From the NCBI GenBank assembly GCA_009772935.1, contig WOUR01000017.1, positions 102,298-166,297 on the forward strand: a DNA stretch of 64,000 bases. Reading direction: 5' to 3'. The position numbers were made by a program, and so were the translations under genes. This DNA is from Rhodospirillaceae bacterium (GTDB taxonomy: Bacteria; Pseudomonadota; Alphaproteobacteria; Reyranellales; Reyranellaceae). The notes beneath the pieces are model-generated. The model was given only the letters and a program-made list of their open reading frames with translations. It had not been told where the DNA came from and searched no databases. This document shows positions 50,656 through 59,907 of the stretch, piece by piece; position 1 is the first letter of the stretch; each line of letters begins with the position of its first letter.

Positions 50656-50984
50656 TCTCCATCCTCGTGCGGTACGACATGCCGCGCGAGAACGGCGAGA
50701 CCCGGCGGGCCTTCAATGCCCGCTTCGACCAGCCCAGCCCGGAAGTCGATCCGGACGACAGGTCTCCCGAGGGTGACCGGCTGTTGCAGGTCTTCTGGCG
50801 GCTCTGCCGCTTCCGCACGCAGGGGCTCAACGGGCCCGACCCGCTGCAGCCCGGCCTGATCCGCGACTGGATCGTCACCGCCGGCTGGCCGCTCAGCCAG
50901 CCGGAAATCGAGATCGTCTTCGCGATGGATGCGGCCTACATGGCGGCCTGCCAGCGCGAGACGGAAACGAAGGAAGGAGGGTAG
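50254..50984 (+). CDS. Tail assembly chaperone GT (frameshift product)
   Basis: A -1 shift at A AAT TTT continues as YDDLAAGLCRIVSILVRYDM and runs without a stop to TGA/TAG at 50984, giving about 243 residues. The T part (MPRENGETRRAFNARFDQPS, FAMDAAYMAACQRETETKEG) has no good start of its own: GTG 50667 lacks a ribosome-binding site. Gene order G, GT, tape measure is conserved in long-tailed phages, so the frameshift is well supported. Confidence 0.85.
50616..50622 (+). other. Slippery heptamer for -1 frameshifting
   Basis: A AAT TTT fits X XXY YYZ in the reading phase of gene G. After slippage the frame opens for 120 codons; without it G ends 33 bases later. Confidence 0.8.
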
Positions 50985-50987
50985 CGC

Positions 50988-53834
50988 ATGGACATTGCCG
51001 CCCTCAACATGGCCGTCAAATTCGACCAGGTCGAAGGCGCCACCGCCGCCCTCAAGGAGCAAACCAAGGCCGCCTCGGCCTCGGAGCGTGCGGCGCAGCG
51101 TTGGGGGCTTGCGACCAAGGAAGCCGGCCGCACCAGCGATGACTTCTCGAAGCGCGTTCAGCGCACGATCCGCGACCTCGAGTTCGAGCGCCAGCAGTTG
51201 ACGCGATCGGCGGCGGCGAAGGAGCGCTATGCCGTCCTGCGCCGCGCCGGCGTGTCAGAATCGTCTGCCGAAGGTCGCGCCATCCTGGCTTCGGTATCGG
51301 CACTGCAGGCGCAGCGGTCCTCGATCCAGAAGAACACCGAGGAAACCAAAAAAGGCGCCGAGTCCACGCGATCCTTCATTTCGTCGTGGCGAAGCATGCT
51401 CGCCGTCGCCGCTGGAATCGCAGGCGCCGGCGCCATCAGCAAGGCCGCGGACGCCTTCACGTCGCTGACGAACGCAATCAAGGTCACTGGAGCGGAGGGC
51501 GCCGCCCTAGAATACACGCAGCAGCGCCTCTTCAAGTCGGCCAACCAAAGCGGCGTCGAGATCGATGCGCTCGGCCAGCTCTACAGCCGCGCCGCCATGG
51601 CGGGCAAGGAACTTGGCGTCAGTCAGGAAGGGTTGCTTGAGTTCGTCGACGGCGTGACTGCGGCGCTGCGTGTGCAGGGCGGTTCCACTGAGGCGGCCCG
51701 CGGGGCACTTCTCCAGCTATCGCAGGCTCTGGGCGCCGGCACCGTTCGCGCGGAAGAGTTCAATTCCATCCTCGAAGGCGCGCTGCCGATTGCACAGGCC
51801 GCCGCTCGCGGCATGGATGGCATGGGCGGGTCGGTCGCCAAGCTGCGCACGGCCGTGCTTGAGGGAGCGGTCACATCGAAGGCCTTCTTCGACGCTACGA
51901 TGAAAGGCTTCGCGGAGACCAAGCGGCTTGCCGAGGGCTCCACCCTGACAATGGGCCAGTCGCTGACGGCCCTCAGCAATCGCTTCACCAACTTCATCGG
52001 CAAGCTCGATCAGACCAGCGGCGTCAGCCGGGCTCTTGGTGCGGCCTTCGAATATGTCGGCCGGAAGCTTGACGAGACCACGAAGGAAATCGAGGCCGGC
52101 CAGAACGCGCCGGCGAATGCCCTGGATCGGCTGGTCCGCGGCATCGCCGATGCCATCGACTGGTTCAAGAAGTTCGATCAGCAGATGCTTGCCAACGGTG
52201 CCGCTCTGCGCGCCTGGATGAGCGAGAACATCACGGGCTTCGTCGATAACTTTGAGGTCGCTGGTGTGCGTGCCGTTGCCGGCTTCCTCGGCGCCTTCGC
52301 TGGCCTGCCGGACAAAATGCGCGCGGTGTTCCGGGATTCAATGAATGCGGTCATCGAGACCGTCGAGGCCGGCATCAACGCCGTCAATCGCAATGCCAGT
52401 TCCTGGTTTTCGGCCAAGGACAAGGCGCCGGTCAGCATCCCTCGCGTCGGCGGCGGTGAAGCGCAGCAGTTCGGCCCCGTCATGCCTCCCGGCGAGGCCG
52501 CGGCACAGCAAAAGCTGGCCGAACAGCAAGCGATTCGCGACGAGCGGGCGCGGCAGCAGTTCATCGCCCGCCAGGCTGGCATGCAGGACGACGAGGCCCG
52601 CGCCCGAATCGGTGGCATGCCGGTATCCGGTCCGCTCGGCCTCGGCGGCATCGTCACGCCGCCCAAGAAGAGCGGCTCCGATCCCTACGCCAAGGCCATC
52701 GAGGGCGCGAAAGAGTACGTTCTCACGAAACAGGCCGAGACCGAGGCCGTCGGCCAGACCGTCCTGGCGGCGGCGCAGCTGAAGCACCAGCAGGATCTGC
52801 TGAACAAGGCGACCGGCGAGGGCAAGACGCTGAGCGAGGCCCAGAAGGCCGCGCTGCAGGCTCTCGCCGGCCAGATGGCGGAGGTTGACAACGCCCTCGC
52901 CAAGGCGAAGTTCATCGACGACTACAAGACCAAGTCGGAAGAATTTCTCGCCCAGCAGGAGATGGAGCGGCAGGCGCTATTCATGTCGACGCAGGCGGCC
53001 GACGCGCTGCGTATGTCGACGGAAATGCTCAACGCGGCGAAGCGCCAGGGAATCGAACTGTCGCCAGCCGAGGTCGAGGCGATCCGGGCCACCGCCGATG
53101 CCATGGCCGCCTCCAAGGCCAAGACCGACGAGCTCAAGGAGATCACCGGCCTCGGCCGCGAGGTCTTTAAGGGCTTCTTCTCCGACATGCGCGAAGGTCT
53201 CATGAACGGGCAGACGATCTGGCAGTCCTTTGGCGACGCCGCAGTGAACGCGCTGAACCGCATCGCCGAGAAGCTGATCGAGATGGCGGCGACGCAGCTG
53301 TTCGAGGCGGCCTTCCCAAGTGGCGCCGGCGGCGGCGGTGGCGGCGGCCTCGGTGGCCTGATCGGCGGGCTGTTCGGGGGCGGGTCCAGTGGAACGGCGA
53401 CAGGCATATTCGACGGGCTGATGGGCGCGGGCTTCTTTCCGACCTTTGCCAAGGGCGCAGCCTTCCGTGCTGGCAACGTCATCCCCTTCGCGAGGGGCGG
53501 CATCTTCAACAGCCCGACCATGTTCCCGATGTCCGGCGGACGCCGCGGCATCATGGCCGAGGACGGCGAGGAGGCCATCATGCCGCTGCATCGCGGCAGC
53601 GACGGCGGGCTTGGCGTCCGTATGGCTGGTGGACGCGGTGCGGCGCCGCAGCCCGTCATCGTGCATGTCTATGCCAACGAGGGCTTCGTCCGGGCAGAGG
53701 CCGAAGGCGCGGCGGTGCGCGTTGTGAACAGCGCGACGCCGGGCATCGTCAAGCAATCGGTGAAGAAGTCCGGCGAACAGGTGCCCGGCGTCATGGCGCG
53801 GCATGAGGCACAGCGCGGAGGCGAGTGGCGATGA
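50988..53834 (+). CDS. Tail tape measure protein
   Basis: A 948-residue protein that fixes tail length. Residues about 130-310 form the conserved tape-measure N domain (TSLTNAIKVTGAEGAALEYT, ALGQLYSRAAMAGKELGVSQ, GTVRAEEFNSILEGALPIAQ). A long helical middle follows, then a lambda gpH-like C-terminal part with Gly-rich loops (FARGGIFNSPTMFPMSGGRR, MAEDGEEAIMPL). GGAGGG upstream of ATG 50988. At about 0.15 nm per residue the tail would be near 140 nm (rule of thumb). Confidence 0.93.
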   Translation: MDIAALNMAVKFDQVEGATAALKEQTKAASASERAAQRWGLATKEAGRTSDDFSKRVQRTIRDLEFERQQLTRSAAAKERYAVLRRAGVSESSAEGRAILASVSALQAQRSSIQKNTEETKKGAESTRSFISSWRSMLAVAAGIAGAGAISKAADAFTSLTNAIKVTGAEGAALEYTQQRLFKSANQSGVEIDALGQLYSRAAMAGKELGVSQEGLLEFVDGVTAALRVQGGSTEAARGALLQLSQALGAGTVRAEEFNSILEGALPIAQAAARGMDGMGGSVAKLRTAVLEGAVTSKAFFDATMKGFAETKRLAEGSTLTMGQSLTALSNRFTNFIGKLDQTSGVSRALGAAFEYVGRKLDETTKEIEAGQNAPANALDRLVRGIADAIDWFKKFDQQMLANGAALRAWMSENITGFVDNFEVAGVRAVAGFLGAFAGLPDKMRAVFRDSMNAVIETVEAGINAVNRNASSWFSAKDKAPVSIPRVGGGEAQQFGPVMPPGEAAAQQKLAEQQAIRDERARQQFIARQAGMQDDEARARIGGMPVSGPLGLGGIVTPPKKSGSDPYAKAIEGAKEYVLTKQAETEAVGQTVLAAAQLKHQQDLLNKATGEGKTLSEAQKAALQALAGQMAEVDNALAKAKFIDDYKTKSEEFLAQQEMERQALFMSTQAADALRMSTEMLNAAKRQGIELSPAEVEAIRATADAMAASKAKTDELKEITGLGREVFKGFFSDMREGLMNGQTIWQSFGDAAVNALNRIAEKLIEMAATQLFEAAFPSGAGGGGGGGLGGLIGGLFGGGSSGTATGIFDGLMGAGFFPTFAKGAAFRAGNVIPFARGGIFNSPTMFPMSGGRRGIMAEDGEEAIMPLHRGSDGGLGVRMAGGRGAAPQPVIVHVYANEGFVRAEAEGAAVRVVNSATPGIVKQSVKKSGEQVPGVMARHEAQRGGEWR

Positions 53835-54541
53835 CCGAGTTCATCGTCTGGCCGTATCAGCTACTTGTTCCCGCCGCCATCGAGGCGAACGTCGTGCCGT
53901 TTTCGCGGTCCGGCGGCACGACCCTGGGCGGCCTGCAGCGCGTCACCCGCACTGATCGCGGCTGGTGGAGTATCGTCTATAAAGGCGTGCCGCTGAAAAC
54001 CGCGGCCGACCGGCGGATGTTCAACGCGCTCGGCGCGCACTGCAGCGGCATGGCGGCGCCCATCGCCATTCCGGTATGGTCACACGATTCGGCCGAATGG
54101 CCCGCCGGCTCCGCCAATGGCGTTATCCTGACGCCTCATTCTGACGGCACCCATTTCGATGACGGCAGTCTCTATTCGCAGCCTGCCATCGGCGTGACGT
54201 TGATCGACGCGGCTGAGATCGGCGACACGTCAGTCAAGCTGCGGATCGTGTATGGCATCGAGGAACTAATCGGCGTCCGCTTCAGTTACGAACACGCCCT
54301 CTACAAGACCGGGTATCCCACGCTCATCGACGGAACAGACTGGACGGTGCCGATCACGCCGGCGATCCGCGCACCAATCCCGGCGGGCGCCGATCTGGAG
54401 TTCGGCTTGCCGACCTGTCTCGTGCGGCTGGCGTCGGATCGCGAGATGGATACCAGCTTCGCGGCGGGCTTTTTCGACAGTGTCGATGTCGCCTTCGTCG
54501 AGGCGGCCGATTACTGGAACGATCTCGCGGCGGATAGCTGA
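53831..54541 (+). CDS. Tail tip protein (distal tail)
   Basis: A 236-residue protein directly after the tape measure (ATGA overlap). PFSRSGGTTLGGLQRVTRTD and WWSIVYKGVPLKTAADRRMF are similar to minor tail proteins of lambdoid phages that replace gpM/Dit. Beta-rich, no catalytic motif. Confidence 0.65.
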   Translation: MTEFIVWPYQLLVPAAIEANVVPFSRSGGTTLGGLQRVTRTDRGWWSIVYKGVPLKTAADRRMFNALGAHCSGMAAPIAIPVWSHDSAEWPAGSANGVILTPHSDGTHFDDGSLYSQPAIGVTLIDAAEIGDTSVKLRIVYGIEELIGVRFSYEHALYKTGYPTLIDGTDWTVPITPAIRAPIPAGADLEFGLPTCLVRLASDREMDTSFAAGFFDSVDVAFVEAADYWNDLAADS

Positions 54542-55116
54542 TGTCTGTCGCCTCGCTCCGCATCCTGGTCCAGTTCGACTGGCCGACCGACGCCGTGTCG
54601 CGGCTGTGGGACGGCTCCGGGCCCTTCGTCGATTCGGATGGCAATGTCTGGAGGGGCTGTAGCCTGGCCGACGGGATCGACGACATCGAGATGGCGATCA
54701 ACGGCGAGGCGGCGGCGCTGAACGTGGCGCTGATGGGGGTCGGCGCGGCCGATGCCGATGCGGTCTGGCTGTCCTATACCAACGACCAGATCGTCGGTGC
54801 CGTCGTCCGCATCCTGATCCAGCCCTGCGATGCCAACGACCAGCCGGTCGGTGCGCGCGAGGTGATGTTCACCGGCCGCATCGATAACGTGATCTTTGAC
54901 GATGCTGTTTCCGGCGACCGGCCGGTCTCGGCGATCAGCGCCGAGGTGGTTAACCGCTTCACCCTGCGGCGCCTCGAAAACGGTGGCGTGCTGTCAGACA
55001 CCGATCAGCGGGCGCGTTCGGCGGCGGTCAATCCAACTGCCGATCCGGACCGCTTTGCCGAGCGCGTGTCGGAGCTGGAGGACAAGTCGTTCGGCTGGCC
55101 GAAGTGGCGGTCCTGA
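54541..55116 (+). CDS. Minor tail protein (lambda gpL-like position)
   Basis: A 191-residue protein (LRILVQFDWPTDAVSRLWDG, WRGCSLADGIDDIEMAINGE, NRFTLRRLENGGVLSDTDQR). The end of this type of protein, with regularly spaced charged residues, is common in tail hubs. Unlike gpL it shows no clear four-Cys Fe-S cluster. Confidence 0.6.
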   Translation: MSVASLRILVQFDWPTDAVSRLWDGSGPFVDSDGNVWRGCSLADGIDDIEMAINGEAAALNVALMGVGAADADAVWLSYTNDQIVGAVVRILIQPCDANDQPVGAREVMFTGRIDNVIFDDAVSGDRPVSAISAEVVNRFTLRRLENGGVLSDTDQRARSAAVNPTADPDRFAERVSELEDKSFGWPKWRS

Positions 55117-55508
55117 TGGCAGATCTTGCCACCTTCCTCGCCGAGAACGGCGCGCTGCCGTGGGCGTGGGGTTCCGTCGATTGCTGCATGGCGCTGGCCG
55201 ATTGGATCGTCGCCAATGGAAGCGGCGACCCGCTGGACATGTATCGCGGCACCTACGCTGACGAGGCTGGGTATCTTGCGATTGTCGTCAAGAGGGGCGG
55301 GTTACTGCCCGTCATCGCCGACGGTTGCGCACGGGCAGGGCTCTCCACCGTCACCGACCCGTCAATTGGTGTCGTGGCGGTGATCGGCGCCCTGATCGCA
55401 CCGACCCTTCAACAACCCGCGATCTGGGGCGGTTCGGGCTGGCTGGTGCGTGGTCCTGACGGCTTCGCCACGATGGACGCGCCTGCTCTTGGAATGTGGA
55501 GTGTCTGA
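55116..55508 (+). CDS. DUF6950-like tail protein 1
   Basis: A 130-residue protein. WAWGSVDCCMALADWIVANG near residue 16 provides the Asp-Cys motif of the DUF6950/NlpC-P60-related fold; the C-terminal strand ends AIWGGSGWLVRGPDG. It stands where lambda has gpK/gpI. Peptidase activity would need a His, which I cannot place confidently. Confidence 0.65.
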   Translation: MADLATFLAENGALPWAWGSVDCCMALADWIVANGSGDPLDMYRGTYADEAGYLAIVVKRGGLLPVIADGCARAGLSTVTDPSIGVVAVIGALIAPTLQQPAIWGGSGWLVRGPDGFATMDAPALGMWSV

Positions 55509-55936
55509 TGGTCGCGCGCTCGCCTCGCACCGATCTGCGGCGTCTCGACGGCTGGCAGCCTCGCCTCATCGCCCTGGCGAACGAGTGGCGGAACAAGCCC
55601 TATGCCTACGGCCTGACGGACTGCGGTCGGTTCATGCTGTTGGCCGTCACGGAAGTCACCGGCGTCGATCTGATGCCCGACGTGGAATGGCCGCGCGGCT
55701 GGCTGGGCGTCGCCAAATGGATGATCGCGAACGGCTGGGACAGCGTGGAAGCGGTCATGGATGATCTGCTGCCGCCGATGTCGGTAGAGGAGACGCGGGG
55801 CGGCGACATCGTCTCATTCGAGAAGGGCGGCGAGTTCCATCTTGCCGTTCGATACGGCGATACCGCGCTGACGCCTGGCGCGGATGGGCTGATCGTCGTC
55901 GGGTCGCCATGGCACCGCGCCTGGCGGGTTGGCTGA
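55508..55936 (+). CDS. NlpC/P60-like tail peptidase (DUF6950-like 2)
   Basis: A 142-residue protein with YAYGLTDCGRFMLLAVTEVT (candidate nucleophile Cys), then GGDIVSFEKGGEFHLAVRYG (candidate His in EFHLAV) and PWHRAWRVG. This is the usual Cys-His layout of tail-associated peptidoglycan peptidases. It follows a shorter relative. Confidence 0.75.
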   Translation: MVARSPRTDLRRLDGWQPRLIALANEWRNKPYAYGLTDCGRFMLLAVTEVTGVDLMPDVEWPRGWLGVAKWMIANGWDSVEAVMDDLLPPMSVEETRGGDIVSFEKGGEFHLAVRYGDTALTPGADGLIVVGSPWHRAWRVG

Positions 55937-55938
55937 CA

Positions 55939-58005
55939 ATGCCGATCTTCACGACAGCTTTCTTCGTCTCGCTCGCGATCACGGCCATCTCGATCGGCGT
56001 GCAGATGATCCTTGCATCGTCGCAGAGGAGGCCGCAGCAGCAACGGCAGGCCATCCCCAAGCCGGCCGACGGCAAGGTCACGTCGCAGCAGAACGTGCCG
56101 TCGCTTCCCGTGGTGCTGGGGCGCGCCAAGAGGACTGGCGACCAGTTCTTCATGGAGGAGCGGCAGGGCGCGCTGTTCTGGGGCATCGTTTTCGCCGGTC
56201 ATCGGATCGAGGGCTATGTCGATCACTACCTGCACGACGAGAAGATCACGATCAGCGGGACCGCCGACAGCAGCAACGTCGTCGCGCCGCTGCACTTCTA
56301 CACCTATTACGACGGCGGGCTGTTCGTATACGTCACGATGGCGTGGCGCCTCGGCCTGCCACTGGAGTCTGCCTATCCCGCGCTGACGACCAGCTTTTCC
56401 GACATCTGGAGCGCGGACCATCGCGGCGACGGACTGGCTTCGGCCCTGTACGCCTTCCAGACCGCGCCGGACACGCATTTCGCCAACGTCTATCCGAACG
56501 GCCGTCCGGAACCTTCGGCCATCATCGAGGGCGCGCTGGTATACGATCCGCGCGACGAAGCGCAGGATCCGGCGGACCCGGACACCTGGGCCTTCTCGAC
56601 CAATCTCGCCCTGTTGCGGCTTCACCACCTGACCCAGCCCTACGGCGGGCGGCTTTCGCTCACCGATGACATGAACCTCGACGACTGGTCAGCGGCGGCC
56701 GATGTCTGCGACGAGACAGTCTACAATCGCACGGCGCAGGAAGAGGCCCGCTATCATGGCGGCCTCTGGTTCCGCTACGACAGCGACCAGATCGACATCG
56801 GCCGGCTGATCGACGAGGCGGCCGAGCTGGTTCTCTACGAGGGGTCTGACGGAAAGATCGGAGTCCACCCTGGCGAGATGGTCGAGCCGGACGTCCGCAT
56901 CACGGCCGACGACATCATCGCCATCAAGTACGACGCCAACCGCCGGACCGCGACGAACGTGTTGGCGGTGCGCGGCCGTTTCACCGATCCCGAGCAGGTC
57001 TACAACACGGTCGATGCCGCGATCTATGGGGACCCTTATGCTGGCGACGACACCCAGCGCACGGCGACGATCGACAACCAGGCCGTCCAGTCGCATAACC
57101 ACATGGCGCGGCTGCAGAAGCTGAAGTTCATCCGGGCCAACGCGCCGCGGGTCAGCATCACCCTGCACTACGACGCCTCGGGGACCGCGCGTAACATCCG
57201 CTATCGCCGCTGGGTCACGGTCCATTACCCGTCGCGCGGCATGGACGAGGCCACCGTCGAGATCGTCGGCCGCCCGAAACTGTCGCTGCAGAATCTGACC
57301 TATACCTTCGATGGCATCATCGTGCCGGCGGGCCTCTACGATTTCGACCCGGCGACGGAAGAGGGGCAGCCATCGGGGTCGGCGGAAGAGGCGGTGTCGC
57401 TTGGCATCCCGGTTCCGGAGGACTTCGCCGTCGCGATCGAGAGCGAGACTGTCTCCGCCGGCCAGACGCAGTGCTTTGCCGTCGCCTCCTGGACGCATGT
57501 ATCCGACGCTCTGACCTACGAGCTCGAGTACCAGATCGCCGACGAAAGCGCGCCAGCCAAGTCAGTGATCTCCCTGCCGGGTAACGACGAGGTCCGCACG
57601 CCGTACCTGGCCGACGGCACGGAATATCGCTTCCGGCTGCGGACCAAGTCGAATGGCGCGAACTCGGTCTGGACTTCATACATCAACGAAACCACCGCGT
57701 CGGATGCGGTCGCGCCGGGCGCTCCGGCAGACCTCGCCTCCTCGACCACCAGCCCGTCGAGCGCACAAATCACATGGACGAACCCGAACAGCCCCAACCT
57801 GTTCCGCACGGTTCTTTATCGAAACACGGCCAACGACTTCAGCACCGCCAGCCCGGTCTACATCGTGTATGGCGGCATCGCCGAAGGGCGCGTCTACGAC
57901 GATACCGGCCTCGCGGCCTTCGAATATTTCTACTGGGTCCAGTCGTTCAACGCCTCGGGCGTCGGATCCGCCGTCGTCGGCCCGACCTCGCAAGACCTGT
58001 CCTAG
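55939..58005 (+). CDS. Tail tip hub/attachment protein (gpJ-like) with FN3 domains
   Basis: A 688-residue protein. A hydrophobic N-terminus (FFVSLAITAISIGVQMILAS) is followed by RQAIPKPADGKVTSQQNVPS and PVVLGRAKRTGDQFFMEERQ, a hub region (AEELVLYEGSDGKIGVHPGE-like) and from about 470 two fibronectin type III-like repeats (YELEYQIADESAPAKSVISL; APGAPADLASSTTSPSSAQI). It probably forms the central tip. Confidence 0.8.
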   Translation: MPIFTTAFFVSLAITAISIGVQMILASSQRRPQQQRQAIPKPADGKVTSQQNVPSLPVVLGRAKRTGDQFFMEERQGALFWGIVFAGHRIEGYVDHYLHDEKITISGTADSSNVVAPLHFYTYYDGGLFVYVTMAWRLGLPLESAYPALTTSFSDIWSADHRGDGLASALYAFQTAPDTHFANVYPNGRPEPSAIIEGALVYDPRDEAQDPADPDTWAFSTNLALLRLHHLTQPYGGRLSLTDDMNLDDWSAAADVCDETVYNRTAQEEARYHGGLWFRYDSDQIDIGRLIDEAAELVLYEGSDGKIGVHPGEMVEPDVRITADDIIAIKYDANRRTATNVLAVRGRFTDPEQVYNTVDAAIYGDPYAGDDTQRTATIDNQAVQSHNHMARLQKLKFIRANAPRVSITLHYDASGTARNIRYRRWVTVHYPSRGMDEATVEIVGRPKLSLQNLTYTFDGIIVPAGLYDFDPATEEGQPSGSAEEAVSLGIPVPEDFAVAIESETVSAGQTQCFAVASWTHVSDALTYELEYQIADESAPAKSVISLPGNDEVRTPYLADGTEYRFRLRTKSNGANSVWTSYINETTASDAVAPGAPADLASSTTSPSSAQITWTNPNSPNLFRTVLYRNTANDFSTASPVYIVYGGIAEGRVYDDTGLAAFEYFYWVQSFNASGVGSAVVGPTSQDLS

Positions 58006-58055
58006 CACCAGCCAACGCCGCGAGGCGCGGGCCAGCCCTTTGATGGAGCTTATTT

Positions 58056-59474
58056 ATGACCTCGATCACTGATCTTGGCGCACAGGCTTGGCGCGACTAT
58101 GTCACCGACGGCGTGCCGTCGAGTGGCGCGCTCAATACGCCGAAGTCGGCCGCCCGCGCCGTGATGGCGGCGATTGATGTCCAAAAGCAAGAAGCCGTCG
58201 AAGACCTCACCGCGCTTAAGGCGCTGACCTCAAGGCCCGGATCGGTTCTGGTAAAATCTGGACAGGCCGCTGGTATGTGGCAGTGGGTGGCGGGCTCCAG
58301 CACGACGGCGGACGATGCTCTTGTCGTCAATCCCACAAGCGGTGAAGCGGGACGATACAAGCGCTTGGATGCCCCGTTCTATTCGACCGCCGCCGTCCGC
58401 CTGTCCGCAACTCAACCCTATCTCGGCGTCGCTCAGAAGTTCGGCAACATTATAGAAGTGGCGGCAGCTAATCCGATAGCCCCGGAAACTGCGGCCATCT
58501 TTACGATGACGAGCGCTGTCGGCTCCGCTGACATCACCAACTATTTCAAGTCCGCCCTGGCGGCCTGCACGATTGTAAATGAAGGATCGGCAAGCGGATG
58601 GGCGCAGACGAATGTACTCACTCTTGGTGCTGGGGGCACAAAGCGCGGAGGCATTGTTTTCGAGGCTGACTTAAACAATTTCTGGGGTAACTACACCGGG
58701 ACACCGGCCAATCCCTACGCCGCCAATATCTTCCTGACGGGCCAAAATACAAACGGATCAAGTGGCGGATATGCTTCGGCGGCGATGATCGTTGCCTTCG
58801 CCGCAAACAGCAACCCGATGTGGAAATATGGCGCCATCTTTCAGGGCGCTACGGCAATTGTGACGGCGACGATTGCCGATGAGACCAGCACGCCGACCAG
58901 TATCCTTATTACGGGCGCACACAACGCCGCAATAATGGATTGGTCCGGCGCGACCACGAGCGGCGACCAGATCAGCGGTATCGACTTTTCCGTGAATGCT
59001 GCCGGCAATATCGCCGGCACACTTCTATCGATCGCGGGAACGTCGCTAATCAATTTTTCTGCGGCCGAGCTAGAGAATACGAACGTCGCCAACAACGTAA
59101 CCAAAGGCGTGAGTCTCGATTTCTACGCTCGTGACACGGCGGATGCGCGAAAACTGGTAGGCCGTGTCGGCGTTATTCCGAGTGACGCGAACTGGGCGGG
59201 CGGCGGCGTCGGCGGCATAGTGATTTCGCCAGAGACGACGAACGGCAACGTGTCGAAGACGGCGCTCTTCCCGCACGCTGGAGGATTTGTGGTCGGAACC
59301 GGCTCGGCGCTGACGACCACGGCAACGGACGGCTTCATCTACGTGCCGACGTGTGCGGGAACGCCGGCAGGAGTGCCGACCGCGTTCAGTGGCGCCGCTG
59401 CTCTAGTCATCGATTCCACAAACCACAAACTCTACTTCTACTCCGGCGGCGCATGGCGCGACGCCGGGCCATGA
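58056..59474 (+). CDS. Tail fibre/receptor-binding protein
   Basis: A 472-residue protein. The N-terminus (RDYVTDGVPSSGALNTPKSA) is a typical anchoring segment of alphaproteobacterial phage fibres. The remainder is Ser/Thr/Asn-rich beta structure. GC content falls noticeably between about 58400 and 59150 relative to flanking genes. No chaperone or peptidase domain at the end. Confidence 0.7.
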   Translation: MTSITDLGAQAWRDYVTDGVPSSGALNTPKSAARAVMAAIDVQKQEAVEDLTALKALTSRPGSVLVKSGQAAGMWQWVAGSSTTADDALVVNPTSGEAGRYKRLDAPFYSTAAVRLSATQPYLGVAQKFGNIIEVAAANPIAPETAAIFTMTSAVGSADITNYFKSALAACTIVNEGSASGWAQTNVLTLGAGGTKRGGIVFEADLNNFWGNYTGTPANPYAANIFLTGQNTNGSSGGYASAAMIVAFAANSNPMWKYGAIFQGATAIVTATIADETSTPTSILITGAHNAAIMDWSGATTSGDQISGIDFSVNAAGNIAGTLLSIAGTSLINFSAAELENTNVANNVTKGVSLDFYARDTADARKLVGRVGVIPSDANWAGGGVGGIVISPETTNGNVSKTALFPHAGGFVVGTGSALTTTATDGFIYVPTCAGTPAGVPTAFSGAAALVIDSTNHKLYFYSGGAWRDAGP

Positions 59475-59485
59475 CAGGAGAACAC

Positions 59486-59791
59486 ATGATCGACTTTAAG
59501 AAAGTTCTTACGGACCTCACGGGCGCCGCGCTCAAGTTCGACGAGAATGGCAAGGACATCACCCTTGGCAGCGTGTGCGAGACAGCATTGCTGGCGGCTT
59601 TCGTCGACGAGCGCGACCTGTCTGGCGAGGAAAAGACACGCCGCGCCCTGATCGCGATGCGGGTCCATGCCGGAGAAGCGGACCTGACCGTTGACGAAAT
59701 CAGCCTGACCAAGAGGCTGGTCGGCAAGCTCTACCCGCCGCTGGTCGTCTTGCGCGCCTGGGAGATCCTTGATCCGGCGAGCATCAAATGA
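59486..59791 (+). CDS. Hypothetical phage protein after the fibre
   Basis: A 101-residue protein (KVLTDLTGAALKFDENGKDI, ERDLSGEEKTRRALIAMRVH). ACAGGAG supports ATG 59486; ATG 59471 is also in frame. Proteins of this shape commonly follow tail fibres in alphaproteobacterial phages; function unknown. Confidence 0.65.
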   Translation: MIDFKKVLTDLTGAALKFDENGKDITLGSVCETALLAAFVDERDLSGEEKTRRALIAMRVHAGEADLTVDEISLTKRLVGKLYPPLVVLRAWEILDPASIK

Positions 59792-59907
59792 GGCGGCTGG
59801 TAGATCCCGAAGAGTTCCGCGACGTCGATCGCGAGCGGCCGACGCTACCGGATGAGTTCCAGGCGCCAACCTCTCGCGAAACGGACGGCGAGGACTTCAG
59901 AGAAGCG

